Assembly: GCF_964340395.1 (NCBI RefSeq) | Contig: NC_135568.1 | Span: 17,386,276 to 17,450,275 of the forward strand | Length of the DNA stretch: 64,000 nucleotides | Source: Glandiceps talaboti | Taxonomy: Eukaryota; Hemichordata; Enteropneusta; Spengelidae | Direction: 5' to 3' | Part shown: piece after piece, positions 1-12,345 of the stretch | Position numbering within the stretch: position 1 is the stretch's first letter | Layout: each line of letters starts with the position of its first letter | Translations under genes and position numbers: made by a program | Notes under the pieces: model-generated | The model's input: only the letters and a program-made list of their open reading frames with translations | What the model was told of the DNA's origin: nothing | Databases searched by the model: none

Positions 1-2100
1 ATAACTGTTCCATTTCAGGATATTAATTTCTATTAATTATCTGTGATATAGTCATCTCAAACTATAAGTAAATTAAATCATAACTATTACAATAATAATT
101 ATACTGTGCATTTTAATATTTTTTCTGTGATCATCCACAATTCTTTAACACTTGATGTTATTCATACACCATATTTGAAGCACTCTTATTTACTAATGTT
201 AACTAGAACTTATTGACTCCATCTGAATTTGATTTTAATGTAACTGATTTGAATTTTCATGTTGAAGTATTTGCTTAACTCAAGGAACTTTCCTAACATT
301 ATCAATTTTCCTTAACTAATCAAATTTCATAACTTCAGTAAATTCCCTCGCCAAAATAACTTCACTAAGTTGAGCAACTTTTTCAATTAAAGTACAAATG
401 TATTGCTTAAACAATTTGCTTAATTTAAGAAATTAGCGAAACTTATATATATTAAGTATTTTACCTATAACTTAAGCAATTTCCTAATTTGTAACATTTG
501 GTTAAAACAAACTGCCTTTCTTAAATAACTTACAAAACAATTTCCAAACTTTTAAAAAAAATGTCCTTGCTTATTACTTTACTCACTTAATATATCATCA
601 ATTTAATACACCACATTAAATTACATCATTTCCTTGAAAAGATAAAAGCTTCCTCAGAATTCCAAACATTGCATCAAATTGCAACCTTTTGGTGGGATGA
701 GACTAGCACAAATTCTGGAAAACTTGGATAATTTTTCATTCCTACAGCCCATATGAAACACTGTAAAACCTCTAACGTTTGGTCAAAGGACTCCAGATTT
801 TTAGCAAGACACCAATTATAGAATCTTGATGAACTTTACAATTTTAACACACATTGAGGAATGAATAGACAAAGTGTACAACAACTACTGCATTGTGTGT
901 GGCTCACCTTTACTTTCATATTCTGCATCCAATGAGTCTTTAATCATGCAAAGTCATTAATATTCAAACTAATCACATCAACATCATTAATATTCAAAGC
1001 AAAACACTTCTGTTTGATATGAATTTATGCTACATTAACAAAACATGTGTTCTCATACAATCTACTGTCTAAATCATGAATCTATATTGATTACTATCCA
1101 TAGAAATTACATTCACTGACTTTTACAATTGCAATGTTCTTTGGTGAGAAAAGACATTATATTTTTATATTTTTGCATTATTAATTATTAGTATCCCATA
1201 AATTGAGTTTTGTAAGTTTTTATACAGTTTGTGGTACAGTTTCATAATTATTGTTACTACAGACAAATAGACATATATTCAGCAACTATTTTAAAAGGCT
1301 GAAGGCTGAGGGAAATAGTTGCTACGTAACAGCACAAGGTATAATGTAACGTTTACTAGTGCCAGATTAAGGCCAGACAATAAATATTTAATAAGACATC
1401 ATATTCTCACAATCTCAGGCACTTATTCTCTAACTGAAAAGACTCCTATGCTACATGACTATAGGCCTAGGGAAAAATAATACAACTAGGGCTTGTTCAT
1501 ATTGAGGTTACTATTGGTCACTAGTCCATACCATGTGATACAATCTAAGCCATTCACAGAAGATTATACAAAAACAAAGTCCTAGAATAACTGAATATTC
1601 AAAGCCAATAGTCCTGAATCACTTTCAAATTATATACAGTACCTTGGCTAAGTCTGAACTGAAAGTCAGCACAATAAAGAAATTGGCTTCATCTTTTATT
1701 AAACTTTATAAATTTCAGAATTCTTTAAATCTCAGAAGTTGTAAATAGTATTTAGGATGAGTGTGACATTGTCTTGGATGTTTTAACTACAATATATTGA
1801 ATACAACACCACTTTAAAAGCAGTTACTGGAGCTTTAATTATTATCAATTTTATCTCTTTAATCCTAAAATATCACATGATGCTTTCTGATCACTCTTTG
1901 AATGGCCATTACTTCAATATGGTGATAAATATTTTAACCGAAATATGATTAATTTACATAAACACATTCAATGTGTGATCTCACCACCAAGCGAAAAATA
2001 TCAAAAGCGCCATAATTTCATATGAAAAAAATATATACATAGTTTAACATTTTTCTGTTAATTTATGGTTAATTTTCTATTGGTAAAAATGAAAATGGCT
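1..2100. other. AT-rich non-coding stretch
   Basis: No open frame longer than about 60 codons and no recognisable motif. Positions 240-620 are low-complexity, with recurring short words of the cttaa/aattt kind. The only structured item is a short hairpin at 1281-1323, listed separately. Confidence 0.7.
1281..1323. repeat. Short perfect-arm hairpin
   Basis: The 11-bp arm agcaactattt (1281-1291) is the exact reverse complement of aaatagttgct (1313-1323). The 21-base spacer itself contains a repeated ggctga word. No U-tract follows and no gene is adjacent, so a terminator role is not supported. It may be the core of a small foldback element or chance. Confidence 0.5.
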
Positions 2101-3540
2101 GACAGAGAGACATTTTCATTCTTGATGAGTCAGGAATTTGATACATCTTGTAGATGTGTCTCTACATTCCCTGCTCATCAATTTTCAGTCAGTGTGAGAC
2201 TGATCATCGACAGGTAATCAAATTGCTAATAATGATGTCATTGATGAAGAATCTGTCTATCACCCAAAGGTCACTTGCATGGACAAATGCTGTTTTTCTT
2301 GATGAAAATACCATCCCATTTTCATTAAATAACATTAGAAAGAAGATTCAAAATGCTTTTCAGCAAGCTTGGGATTAATTAACTCAATATCAAGCAAAGC
2401 ACACACTCATCAATTTTGGCATCAAGTTATTCAGTTTATTCATATATAACCTTTGCAATATTCTATACAACATACGCTGCACATGGCAAAATTATGCTGT
2501 TCCCTTCATGCTGCAGAGACCATTTTTCTTAAAATTATGTCAAATGTTGATATCAAAGTATACAAATGTGAATATCATTTGCTATGCCATCTGAGCACAG
2601 TATGGTTCATAGATTTTCCTTTGTCATGTATTCTGCTATACATGGTACACATAGTGAGAAGCATATTACATATATGCCTCAAGTTATGTTTGTGGATTTC
2701 TCATTTCCGTTAATCACAGAAATATAATGTGGCTGAAAGAACCTAAATATGCATACAACACGTGGCTCATCTGTACTATTAATATAAAACCAAAATTTGT
2801 GACATTTCAATTTCAATTTGTAATAGAGAAATTATCACAACAATGTGTGCCAAACTACCGGGCTAATAACCTTTCATCAGCATTATCGAATGGTGACAGC
2901 AGAAACGTATTACTATACTTTTCAATTTTTTCTGATCGTTTCACAAATATGTTGTACAAGTGGTTGATGACCTAATCTGCAGTGACAGAGAGTTCAACAT
3001 CTGATTAGTCAACAATTTTCCATGAATATGAAAGACGAGAACTTGTAATACCACTGGACAGGGTAGACTTCACTGAAGTTATGATACATCAATATCAAAT
3101 GCACGTGCCTGGACAAATCCATCCACACCTGTTTTGTAAAAACATGCAGCCAATCTTGATGTTTCATATAAAAAACTGACTTTGTGACAGTAGAAAGCCA
3201 TAATTAAGATAATGCACCACAATTGGACGAATTAGACAAATCTTATTGTCTGTCTTTCTGTCTGGTTAGTAATATCATACCATGTCAGTGGTACACATCA
3301 TTCTATTGAAAGTGTTGTTGAGTGGTCTGAGAAAATGCAAGCATCGTACTTTCCAAGTAATTCTGGAACAAGGAGCTTTAAAAATAAATAGTCTGATCTC
3401 TACTTATCAAACTTTAATGATGCTATTAAATATAGTGAACAAATACAAAGCAAGAACAAAAGGATGCTTTCCAGATAATTAGTTTGACCCTGAGTTAAGA
3501 CTTAGTGGATCACCTTTCACTGCAGTGGGTCTATTTAAGG
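2101..3540 (+). other. Unassigned stretch with several short same-strand open frames
   Basis: Four short + strand frames (2154-2378, 2453-2713, 2727-2975, 3282-3482) follow one another in different phases. An additional frame around 2587-2728 reads as reasonably protein-like (starting MPSEHSMVHRFSF). This could be a heavily decayed coding element such as a transposon remnant, but I recognise no domain, catalytic motif or splice pattern. The lengths are within chance range for AT-rich DNA. I do not call a gene. Confidence 0.2.
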
Positions 3541-4475
3541 TAAATTACATCCTGTGTTTTAAATCATGGGATTGACAGGGCACGTCTGTAGTGCCAATCC
3601 GGATTCATCATGTAAGCAGTATTTTTAGAACACATCTATCAAACTATCTACCTGCCACTTGGCATGTTTGCATATATTTTAGTATGTGATGGTGTACATG
3701 TAAACCTCTATCTCTGGAGCATTTAAAAATAAGCGGTTTACATTTTAGATTGTAGAATATACATACTGGACAAAAAGGTATGTAATCAAGAAATAATATA
3801 TATATCAGCCGTAATTTAATTTGTAAAATGATATGATTAATATCATTCAATCTAATATGTGGGTCATCATAATTAGGGTCAATTTCAAATTTCAAATATT
3901 ATGACATTATCAAATGATAATTTAGTCTACAACCTGTTCCATGTCAAATATAATCTAATTTGCATATATCCTTTGGTGAGATGTTATACTATTTGCTGTT
4001 ACACATGAACCATGCATATTGTATCGTCACTGTGCCTTTATTGCCAACAGAAGGAACATGTAACATATTTTAAATGTCTTTGAAAAGATACTGGCAATAT
4101 ACTGATTTGAAAGTATAGCTCTGTTGAATTAAAATTTGACAGGCAAATTCCCAGTAAAAAATCCCAACAGAACTAGAACACCACTGTGTAGGAAAGAAAA
4201 AGTAACAGCATAATACCACTGTAAAACCTTGAGTGAAGTAGCTAAGGGTGACAAAAATGAAATTATGTAAAATGATCACATCACTGATTGTAAGATGATG
4301 ATCCCACACACACATGTTTGAATGGAATAATCATTTATTGCTAAAATTGTGGACTAAGTGGCACTGACAAATTTTACTTCTAACTGTAATTTTCATTTCT
4401 AAGTCATCCAGACTGACAAAGTACAATAAATTATGATTTTACAAGTATCATCATTTCCTTTTGTACTTTTTTTTT
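3541..4475. other. Nothing recognised
   Basis: AT-rich sequence without repeats or motifs that I can identify. Short antisense frames at 3644-3895 and 4070-4315 have no recognisable protein features. Confidence 0.6.
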
Positions 4476-4510
4476 CAACCAACCAACCAACCAACCAACC
4501 AACCAACCAA
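4476..4510. repeat. (CCAA)n microsatellite
   Basis: About 35 bp of uninterrupted caac/ccaa tetranucleotide repeat preceded by a T-run. The 3' edge decays into gcaacttgactaatcaacc. Confidence 0.95.
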
Positions 4511-4884
4511 GCAACTTGACTAATCAACCAATCATTTTTCAAGCATTACAATGAGGAATATAAAATTATGTATTAAGGCTGCCCCAGAGATATTGCCTGC
4601 TTATGATAATATATGAATATATTGTTACAGTGTATTTGATAATAACATGCCTATCACAACATTTACCTCTCAAACTAACAGGACTCGATCCTTGTGACTA
4701 ACTAATGCATAGAAATAATGCTATGTGGCATTTACTATTGAAAAGATTTCAATGTGACTTGCTTTTCAAATCACAATTCTACTCTAAATAAGGCATTTGC
4801 TTTAAAACGATAATCTTTTTGCTGTCATTTATAAAACCACTACATCATGATAATTAGACATTATTCCTTAATATTTTTCTTCAC

Positions 4885-4985
4885 TTAGCCAGAAAATTAC
4901 TCATGACCTAAAAGTTGTGTCACTAATCGTCTTTACATGAGTAGAAACAAGGCCCCTTAGGTCACTTGTATTTTCCTTGTTTGAA
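4885..4985. repeat. Foldback dispersed repeat, copy 1
   Basis: The left arm agaaaattactcatgaccta (4891-4910) pairs imperfectly with a right arm around 4955-4977, whose reverse complement reads ggaaaatacaagtgacctaa. A similar foldback occurs at 22190-22250 and a half-copy at 59530-59565. Arms are about 20 bp with a spacer of about 45 bp. It resembles the ends of a small non-autonomous DNA element. No coding capacity. Confidence 0.55.
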
Positions 4986-6955
4986 AGACGGAAAATATTT
5001 AGGATTAAAATCCAATATACCCATTAGGCACCATTTATGTCAAATCAGGAAATATTGACTTATATACTTTATATACCAAGACTAAGTTTGACAGATACGG
5101 CTAATACCTATTCTGGATGCAAAATGTTCACAAAAAGCTAATAGTATCTAATAGTCATATGGGTAAGACCCACAAAAGTGGAAGTACAAAGTTAATGTAC
5201 TATTAATAAGCTTCAACTTGAAGAACTAAGATGTACTTCAAATATGCTGTACGATGAAATATATAAGCTTAAAATCTGTATTACAGGTACATCATCTATC
5301 TAACAGATTGTACTTCCTTTCAATCGTAACCTGACTTTTTACAGTAGGTTAAGCTTTATCAGAGTGATTCCAAAGACATGATCCCTCACCTTAGAATAGG
5401 AAATTTCTATTTCATCAGTATGTGTGCTCTCATGCATTTAATGTGTTGATAACTGCACTTTTAGTTTAATGTTACTGTGCATAGGTGTGAACCACATAGC
5501 CAGAGAAGCTGTAAACTCAATGCACTTTAAAAGGGAAATGACTCACTCAGGCGCATATCATAAATTATGAAATATTTTATGTACCTTCTGATATTAAAGA
5601 TGAATATTAATAACAAAGTTTTCTTTTTTTGCATATTAATCATACTAAAATGCAGGGTTCTTTTTGTAAATCAATCATTCTACGTTCTCCTTTTCTAAGA
5701 AGTCATTTTCAAACTATTTTGATTGTTCTCAAATATATAGAAAATACCTTCTATTACAGTGAAATATTCTAAAAAATGTATATTAAAAAACTCAAAAATA
5801 TGTTTTCAGTATCAAATTACAAGAAATTATAACATTATTAACAATATTTTGTTTTGCTTCAAAGTTAATAAGTTCACTTGTTTATTTCAAATTTATTTTT
5901 CATTTGGTAGACTGTAGACAATAAGCAAGCCAGGCTTCTTTGATTTGTACTTCACAGAGAGAAGAATAATTAGAATTATATTGAATACATAACTTGTGTC
6001 TTACCTTCGATGAGTCTCAGATGTTAGTAATTTCCGGTTGACCTACGTTCTCTGCTTGTAGGCACCTCAAGGCTATTTATAGTCTATGTCATCTTGTATA
6101 CTATGTACAATGCACTCAACATTCTTCCCAGCACAACCTTGGAATATCATATATTCCTAGAATGTATTCATTCCCACAAATTGAGCTTTCTGTGATGTCA
6201 ATTTTATCCTTTCAGATAACAAATATTCTGAAAATTACATCATGACTCAGTAGAGGAACATATGTAACTACAGTTTTCAAGGATGGTTAATTACTTCTTC
6301 CTCTTGTACTGAGCCATTGACTTGGATATATGTTGATGATCAATTAATGCCATAATTTATGTTTAATTTTAATTGCCAAAATCACTTGTTCAAATTACAA
6401 GTATTGATCTGATCATGCATCCTGTTCATGATGGGAGTATTTCACTTAACGCTAAATAAATACACATTAACTTAATCCTCAATCTTTTTAAAGATGAAAT
6501 AAATGCAAACATTCATTGTATACTGTTCACACCTTATAATTGCATTATGTTGATGAAAACAAGGTGAACCTTGAAAGAACTGTACTATGATAAACAGCAT
6601 CATTATTAGAACTGCTATCATTATCTGCTTCTTCTATCTCTACAATTACCGGTACATTTCGGGGGTCAAAGTTCACGTGAAAAGGCATTGCTCTGAGAAC
6701 CACATAACAAGGAAATCAGCTGGTGAAAATTTCAATCTATCGCACTGATTCCATTTTAACTGGGTGACAATGTAATTATATCAGCCAGGGTTGCATAATC
6801 TAGTGAGGCGACATTCATCAGTGCCCCTAATTGTTTCCCTAAACTATTAAACTTTGCAACGGCTATACCAGACCATTGAAAAATATGAATAATACAGGAG
6901 ACCAGTAAACAATTAATGGCGTGTTCCATGTATATTGATGTAGCCTCATGAGATA
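4986..6955. other. Nothing recognised
   Basis: AT-rich unique-looking DNA. No open frame of note, no tandem repeat and no recognisable regulatory element. Confidence 0.6.
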
Positions 6956-6960
6956 TTTAC

Positions 6961-6972
6961 AGCAGCAACAGC

Positions 6973-7009
<37 letters not shown>

Positions 7010-7019
7010 GTAACAACAG
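6961..7019. repeat. (CAA)n microsatellite
   Basis: About 59 bp of cag/caa/aac trinucleotide repeat, pure in the centre (about 6973-7007) and interrupted at both ends by cag and taa. It lies in non-coding context, so it is not a polyglutamine tract. Confidence 0.95.
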
Positions 7020-8070
7020 CATGACTACTCAGATATCAGATAAATGTATCCAATAACAATTTGTTCAAACTGTTAAACTCATTTCTAATTGGTCTAAACC
7101 ATTATAATTGTGATTCTCACAAATAAAGACACAGCACCAAAAAATCAGACAAATCCTCTGCCGTTTCTTTGGTGGCCAGTTGGCCAGATTTTACTGATGA
7201 ATTAGCGCCATCATGGCCCAATACTAGTAAGAAGTCACGGATCAATCGTTCAAATAAAGGATGGCTGGAGCATTTCAAATGGGGTAGGTCATTACATATC
7301 ATAACCTAACCTCATTGAGTGGTGATATTCAGACTTTTCTACAGCTCGAAAATTTCAAGAGAAGAGTGAAGATGCATGCATGCAAAATCATGCACAGCTC
7401 GAATGTACCATGATTTTGGTGAGGAAATGCAGTGAAATGCCTGAGGAAATCAGGTAGATTTTACCTATTTACCACCCTTAACAAAAATATTGGTTGATAA
7501 CTGAAGTTATTGCAGCTGGACTAAAGGCATAAAGTCTGATTGAGATTTAATGTGGGATATAAATTATTTTCTTTTGAAATCATATATATCAAGCATATAA
7601 ATCAAATGGGTATGAGAAATGTTGTAAAATACTTAAACTGCCAGTTATAGTACTTATGAAGTATGCTATTTTTAAATCAGGTTTAAATAACAATCTATAT
7701 CCAAATAGAAAGCAGTATTTAAATGGTTTCCACTTCATCCAGAAAATGTAAAAACCATGACAACATCACAAAATCAGGCATGTTAGAACTCATATAGTGT
7801 AAAGTGTAAATCATTGGCAAAGTGTTTTCAACATTGCCAGACTAAATAGAGATTACCGTACATGTGGAGTGTTTACCTTCATGGTCCTATCTTTTATGCA
7901 AACACATATCAAACTGTTCAACACATCTATTAAATGCTACAATTGATGCTCTGTATTTAATCACATGTACTACACACACTCTTATAACATTCCACAAAAT
8001 AAATCATTTGTTACATGTGATTAACGAGTGGCTTTTATGATATAGAGTATTACATAAACCCTTGTGTCTA
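7020..8070. other. Nothing recognised
   Basis: AT-rich unique-looking DNA. The 61-codon antisense frame at 7117-7302 has no recognisable features. Confidence 0.55.
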
Positions 8071-8071
8071 G

Positions 8072-8310
8072 GGTTGTCGGTGGCCAAGTGGTTAAACCAC
8101 TCTTGCCTCTTTACCACTGCAGCCTGCCCCTGGTTAGGATTTGATAAACTTTGCCATGTTGTAGGTAAGAAAATTGTTGTTCTATTTGACTCAACCAAAC
8201 TTACACAAGTTTTCTCTGGGGCACTTTGGTTTCCTCCTGTACTAACTCCGAAACCCATGGACTGAACTTCTTTGGGGCGACAAGTGTGTATAATGCTTAA
8301 AGAACTATCC
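8072..8310 (+). mobile_element. tRNA-derived SINE
   Basis: The head matches an RNA polymerase III promoter. An A-box-like gtggccaagtggtta starts at 8080, and a weaker B-box-like ggttaggattt lies at 8132-8142, about 50 bases downstream, a spacing normal for tRNA-derived promoters. Downstream, gttttctctggggcacttt followed by ggtttcctcctg (about 8210-8240) resembles the GTTTTCTCCGGGT..GGTTTCCTCC body shared by many marine-invertebrate tRNA SINEs. The 3' boundary is uncertain, and no clean A-tail or target-site duplication is visible. Mutations in the B box suggest an old copy. It could be a tRNA pseudogene, but the conserved non-tRNA body favours a SINE. Confidence 0.68.
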
Positions 8311-9768
8311 AGTAAGATTTTCGATTATTCCTAGAACTGTGATATTGACAAAATTAAGAATAATTAACTTATTATACTGACATACTTTCTATAATAGAAA
8401 CAGTAAATCACATAAAACATGACACAAAAAATCATACATTTCAGAAACTTATTCAACTGTCAGTGACATCTGTACAATATAATACATCAATCTTGTTTTA
8501 TCCTTAATAAAATGTTTAACTTTCCAGTTTTCATTATTTTTATCATGACAGAAAGCTTTTTTGACTCAGTCACTGTGAATTTTCAACATTTATCTGATTC
8601 AGGTTACAAATTTCATTTTCAGAATGTATGAACTGTGTTGATTTATGTAACATCATTAAACACACAGTCGAGTACAGTTTAAGTATAACTTTGGAATGTA
8701 CTTGAAATTGCAAAAGTATACTTTCAGTAGAAATTAGTATACTTCAAATATAGTCTTTACTCTTCCATTTATTATGTTGTTTGAGCTATTTCTACTAGCA
8801 TACATGCATGTACAGTAGGCCTAGCAATATCAGTGACCGCCATAAAATGAACTATGCCAACAGTTTTTGTTATTTAATACATTGTACAGAAATGAAAGTT
8901 TATGTGAAAGAGGCCTTTTAAAGTGTACATTGTTACTTATTATCTTTTTGATTCAGTCACTTTGTAAAGAGTAAAATGACAGCAAAATAAAATTATTAAT
9001 AACTACAATTTGTGAGAGAGAAAAATTGTGAAAGGAGACATTTATAGCAAATCAAGTTACCTGGCATATTTTTAATTCCATCATTTTACACAGAGCAAAT
9101 TTAAAAGAATGGTAAAATGAAATTATTGACAAATGCAATTTATCAGTATAAACCAAGGCTAATTTGAGTTTGACTGCATCAACATTTAATTACATTTGAA
9201 ATGTCATTTCCATGATTTTTACTAAAAATCAATAAAACATCAATTTCACCAACAATATGTGTTCAAAGGCAGTTGGTATGAGGCATTTTATGGTTGCATT
9301 TCATACTTTGTTAATGCATGTTTTGAAAAAATTCAATAATTTCTGATTCCAACAAACACATACAATGTACTTAGATATTGATTTTCATGATTCATTTCTA
9401 ACTGTAAAACATTTGTTTGACATATAATAAAAATGTGATCGATTTTTTTGTTCACAGTAGTGTATGGGGATATCTAACATTGTTCTCCCCAAATAAAATT
9501 GCTCAAGCCCTTGCAATTACTATGCTTTCTGAGATATTTGGGATGCAGATGGAAAACCCTTGGCAGTGTAACAGGCAATTGAAAACATTGTGATCAATCA
9601 CAAGATACACTTCTGATTGAGAAACAGACATGTGATCAATGAATTGACAAGTGTAAAGATTACTCATGTCAAAAATATGCACAGACACGTTTATTGAGGA
9701 GCCCCAATTTATTTTCACTTATGATAAACATCTGATAAATATATATATTAACATTACATATATTATAT

Positions 9769-9769
<1 letters not shown>
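8311..9769. other. Nothing recognised
   Basis: AT-rich unique-looking DNA. Short frames such as 9503-9718 antisense carry no identifiable domain. Confidence 0.55.

Positions 9770-9799
<30 letters not shown>
9770..9799. repeat. (ATC)n microsatellite
   Basis: Ten tandem atc units directly after an AT-rich tract. In one frame this yields a polyhistidine run, which is an artefact of the repeat. Confidence 0.95.
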
Positions 9800-11535
9800 C
9801 CTGGTTTACGATAAAATACATAATTCAATCTACATTGTAAGTCATTATCTCTGCATACAGTACTATAAAGTTTCCATGGCTCAATTTACATCTCTTTGTG
9901 CATGAGATTCTATACCTGACCTACTTTTACAATTTCTCCTATGTATCATAAGTGTTGACATTTATAGGTCTCTACCATCAAGTTAAATACTAGTGGGAAA
10001 TGCAATTTTTAGATACATGTGTCTAAATGTTTTGTTTGTTAATGTAAGTGGATATAGTTGATACAGGGGAACCAGACTTCACATAAGTACACATGACACA
10101 CACGTTTGCTTGATATAAAGAAAGTATGTACGTGACTATAAAGGTGGTAGCCATTCATGTCTGTGCATGTACATGTATTTATTTATTTAGCATAAATTAT
10201 GCAATACTCATAACACAATTGAAATTCACATTGGAGATCAAATAGTACACTTTATTGGAATATTAGTATTTATTGGTTTAAAAAAAATAATTTGAATAAA
10301 GTAAAGTTATTTTAGAACTTGGCCATATGGATGAGGATTGGGTATTTATATTTTGGATTTTAATTCAAAGGCAATTTTATCATGGCTTCCTACTTGATGC
10401 CAAGTACTTGTTTGTAACTCAATAAATGGCAAAAAAAGTTTTATTGTATGTACAATAACAAACTTTGTACAGATTTGTTTAGCTTTTTAAACAGTATTGA
10501 GTTACATACGCAGACATTGTCCATGTTGAGTGACAATTTGCTTTTAGAAGTAGGAAGCCTTAACTTACCACTTCCCATCTCACCTGTATCAATGTATTTG
10601 AATAATACTACATCCGGTTTATACACATGCATATATAATTTTATATAGTATTTATCTAGTATTTTGAAGATATAGGTGTCAAAATTAAGATAATCAGTAA
10701 CATAAATGTACTGATCCATGTAAAAATAATTGTATGTATATCAATGCAATAATCTTTCCAGCTATGAGATTACATTTTCTGTACAGCCCCAGGGGGTTTT
10801 GATTCAATGATAAGGGCATATGCAATATAAAACTGGTCCAACAATAACTTTATAATTGCAGTGAGCACTGACATATTTGATATTCCAGTTTCATTCTGAA
10901 AATTAATGAGTTTTACACTCTTTTTGTGTTACAACATACAGGTTTTGTGTTTTGGAGGTTGAGCTGTAATGAAGGCCAAAGTGCATGGTACCGGATCATC
11001 ACTGTGTGGGGATGATTGAATTTTTAAACCAAACACATATGGTGTACTGCTTTAAGTTGTAAACCCATTCACATGAGATCTTCTTTTATATCATGAACAC
11101 ATTAAAGTCAACACACTCTACCTTGTGAAATGATCTGTTCTTTGTTAAGACTGTTGTGTCAAACACTTGTTGTGTTATTCCAAAGGCTTTAATACGAGCT
11201 CAGCAAAATAAAGAATACAGTACGCTATGGTACATATGTATGTACTGACAACAATCACGGTACATTTATGATGGGTTAGATGAATGTGTTGTTAAACATC
11301 AAAATCTGTTGTCTTGCTTTCAATAAAATGGATAAACCCCAGGGAAACAAAATATTGATGTTTGTCAAAAATAACAAAATATTCATGTATACATTGAAAT
11401 CTAAATAACTACCATTCTATGTATATGTATGCATAGAGTATACACTTAAAAAAAATAAACTCTGATCATTAAGGTTTGTATCTCAGTAAACATTATGTCA
11501 TTGCATGAGACTGAATGTAGAATGTTAAATAAAAA
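9800..11535. other. Nothing recognised
   Basis: AT-rich DNA. Overlapping sense and antisense short frames at 10441-10719 have no recognisable features. No repeat was noted. Confidence 0.55.
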
Positions 11536-11540
11536 AGATA

Positions 11541-12057
11541 CCCCCCTTCGTCCCATAATCCCCCAATGCCAGGCTTTAACCACACCACTTTCCACATTTG
11601 TTGATTTCGTCACAGCTGATAGTGAAATCCCTTCCCTCGTACATAAAAGACACTAATCACCACCTCCAAGATATTAACACGATTGACATCCCTGACAACG
11701 CCATTCTCGTCACCATGGATGTCAAAGCCCTCTATACTAATATCCCCCATGATTTTAGTATCACAGTTGTCATGGAATATCTCTCTGACAACAATATTGA
11801 CAACGCCGACCTTATCATAGAAATGCTAGTTTATTTTAGACTACAATTTCTTCACTTTCAAAGACAAATTCTTTCTACAGAAACATGGCACCGCCATGGG
11901 TTCTAAGGTAGCCCTGTCATATGGCAACCTTGCCATAGGTAAAGTAGAGAAAACGATTCTTCAAAATACAAATTTGAAACCATCAAGATGGTGCCGTTTC
12001 ATTGACGACATACGTTTCATTTGGACCCATGGCATTTACGCGCTACAAAACTTCTAA
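11541..12057 (+). mobile_element. Penelope-like retroelement, decayed reverse transcriptase fragment
   Basis: Three consecutive + strand frames together read as part of a Penelope-like element (PLE) reverse transcriptase. Frame A (about 11546-11610) gives LRPII followed by a TFVDF box. Frame B (about 11612-11845) gives LPSYIKDT, then the catalytic box MDVKALYTNIPH (about 11715-11750). Frame C (about 11845-12054) gives a GTAMGSK box, an LSYGNLAIGK box, then RFIDDIRFIW, which holds the second catalytic aspartate pair, and a WTHG box. The joins near 11612 and 11845 are frameshifts, and a stop lies at 12055-12057. The N-terminal region and the GIY-YIG endonuclease normally found C-terminal in this family are not seen, so the copy is truncated at both ends. 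Both catalytic aspartate boxes survive, but the copy cannot encode an active enzyme. PLE identity rests on the LYTNIPH, GTAMG and FIDD boxes and their order. The subfamily is not determined. Confidence 0.9.
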
Positions 12058-12116
12058 CAAGAACACTATCACAAACTGAAACCATAACAAAGCACACACA
12101 TCCTACAAAGCATTTA

Positions 12117-12345
12117 GATGTAGCTTTCAGTTTTAATATGTTATTTGTATAATTAATGATTTTTGACTTAATCTTAGGAACGCAAGCATCAAATGTTATA
12201 TACTGGTAATTTGGTATGTACATGGATCATAACAAAGTGATAGTCCTTGTTGATGTAGCTATCTTAATGGCTTATTTGCATAAATGATTTTGGTAATTGG
12301 GCAATATCTTAAGTATGCAAGCTTCAAATATCCTAAAGTTTGGGA
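12117..12345. repeat. Diverged two-copy tandem duplication, about 135 bp period
   Basis: The word gatgtagct at 12117 recurs at 12252. Each is followed by ttatttg(t/c)ataa, an aatgatttt stretch, atctta and gcaagc(a/t)tcaaat. Copies are clearly diverged, so this is an old duplication. It lies immediately downstream of the retroelement relic and may be part of its untranslated end or independent. Confidence 0.6.

Noticed and set aside
2154-3482. Chain of short + strand frames as a pseudogene
   Set aside because: Frames change phase, many stops intervene, and no protein family is recognisable. Insufficient for a pseudogene call.
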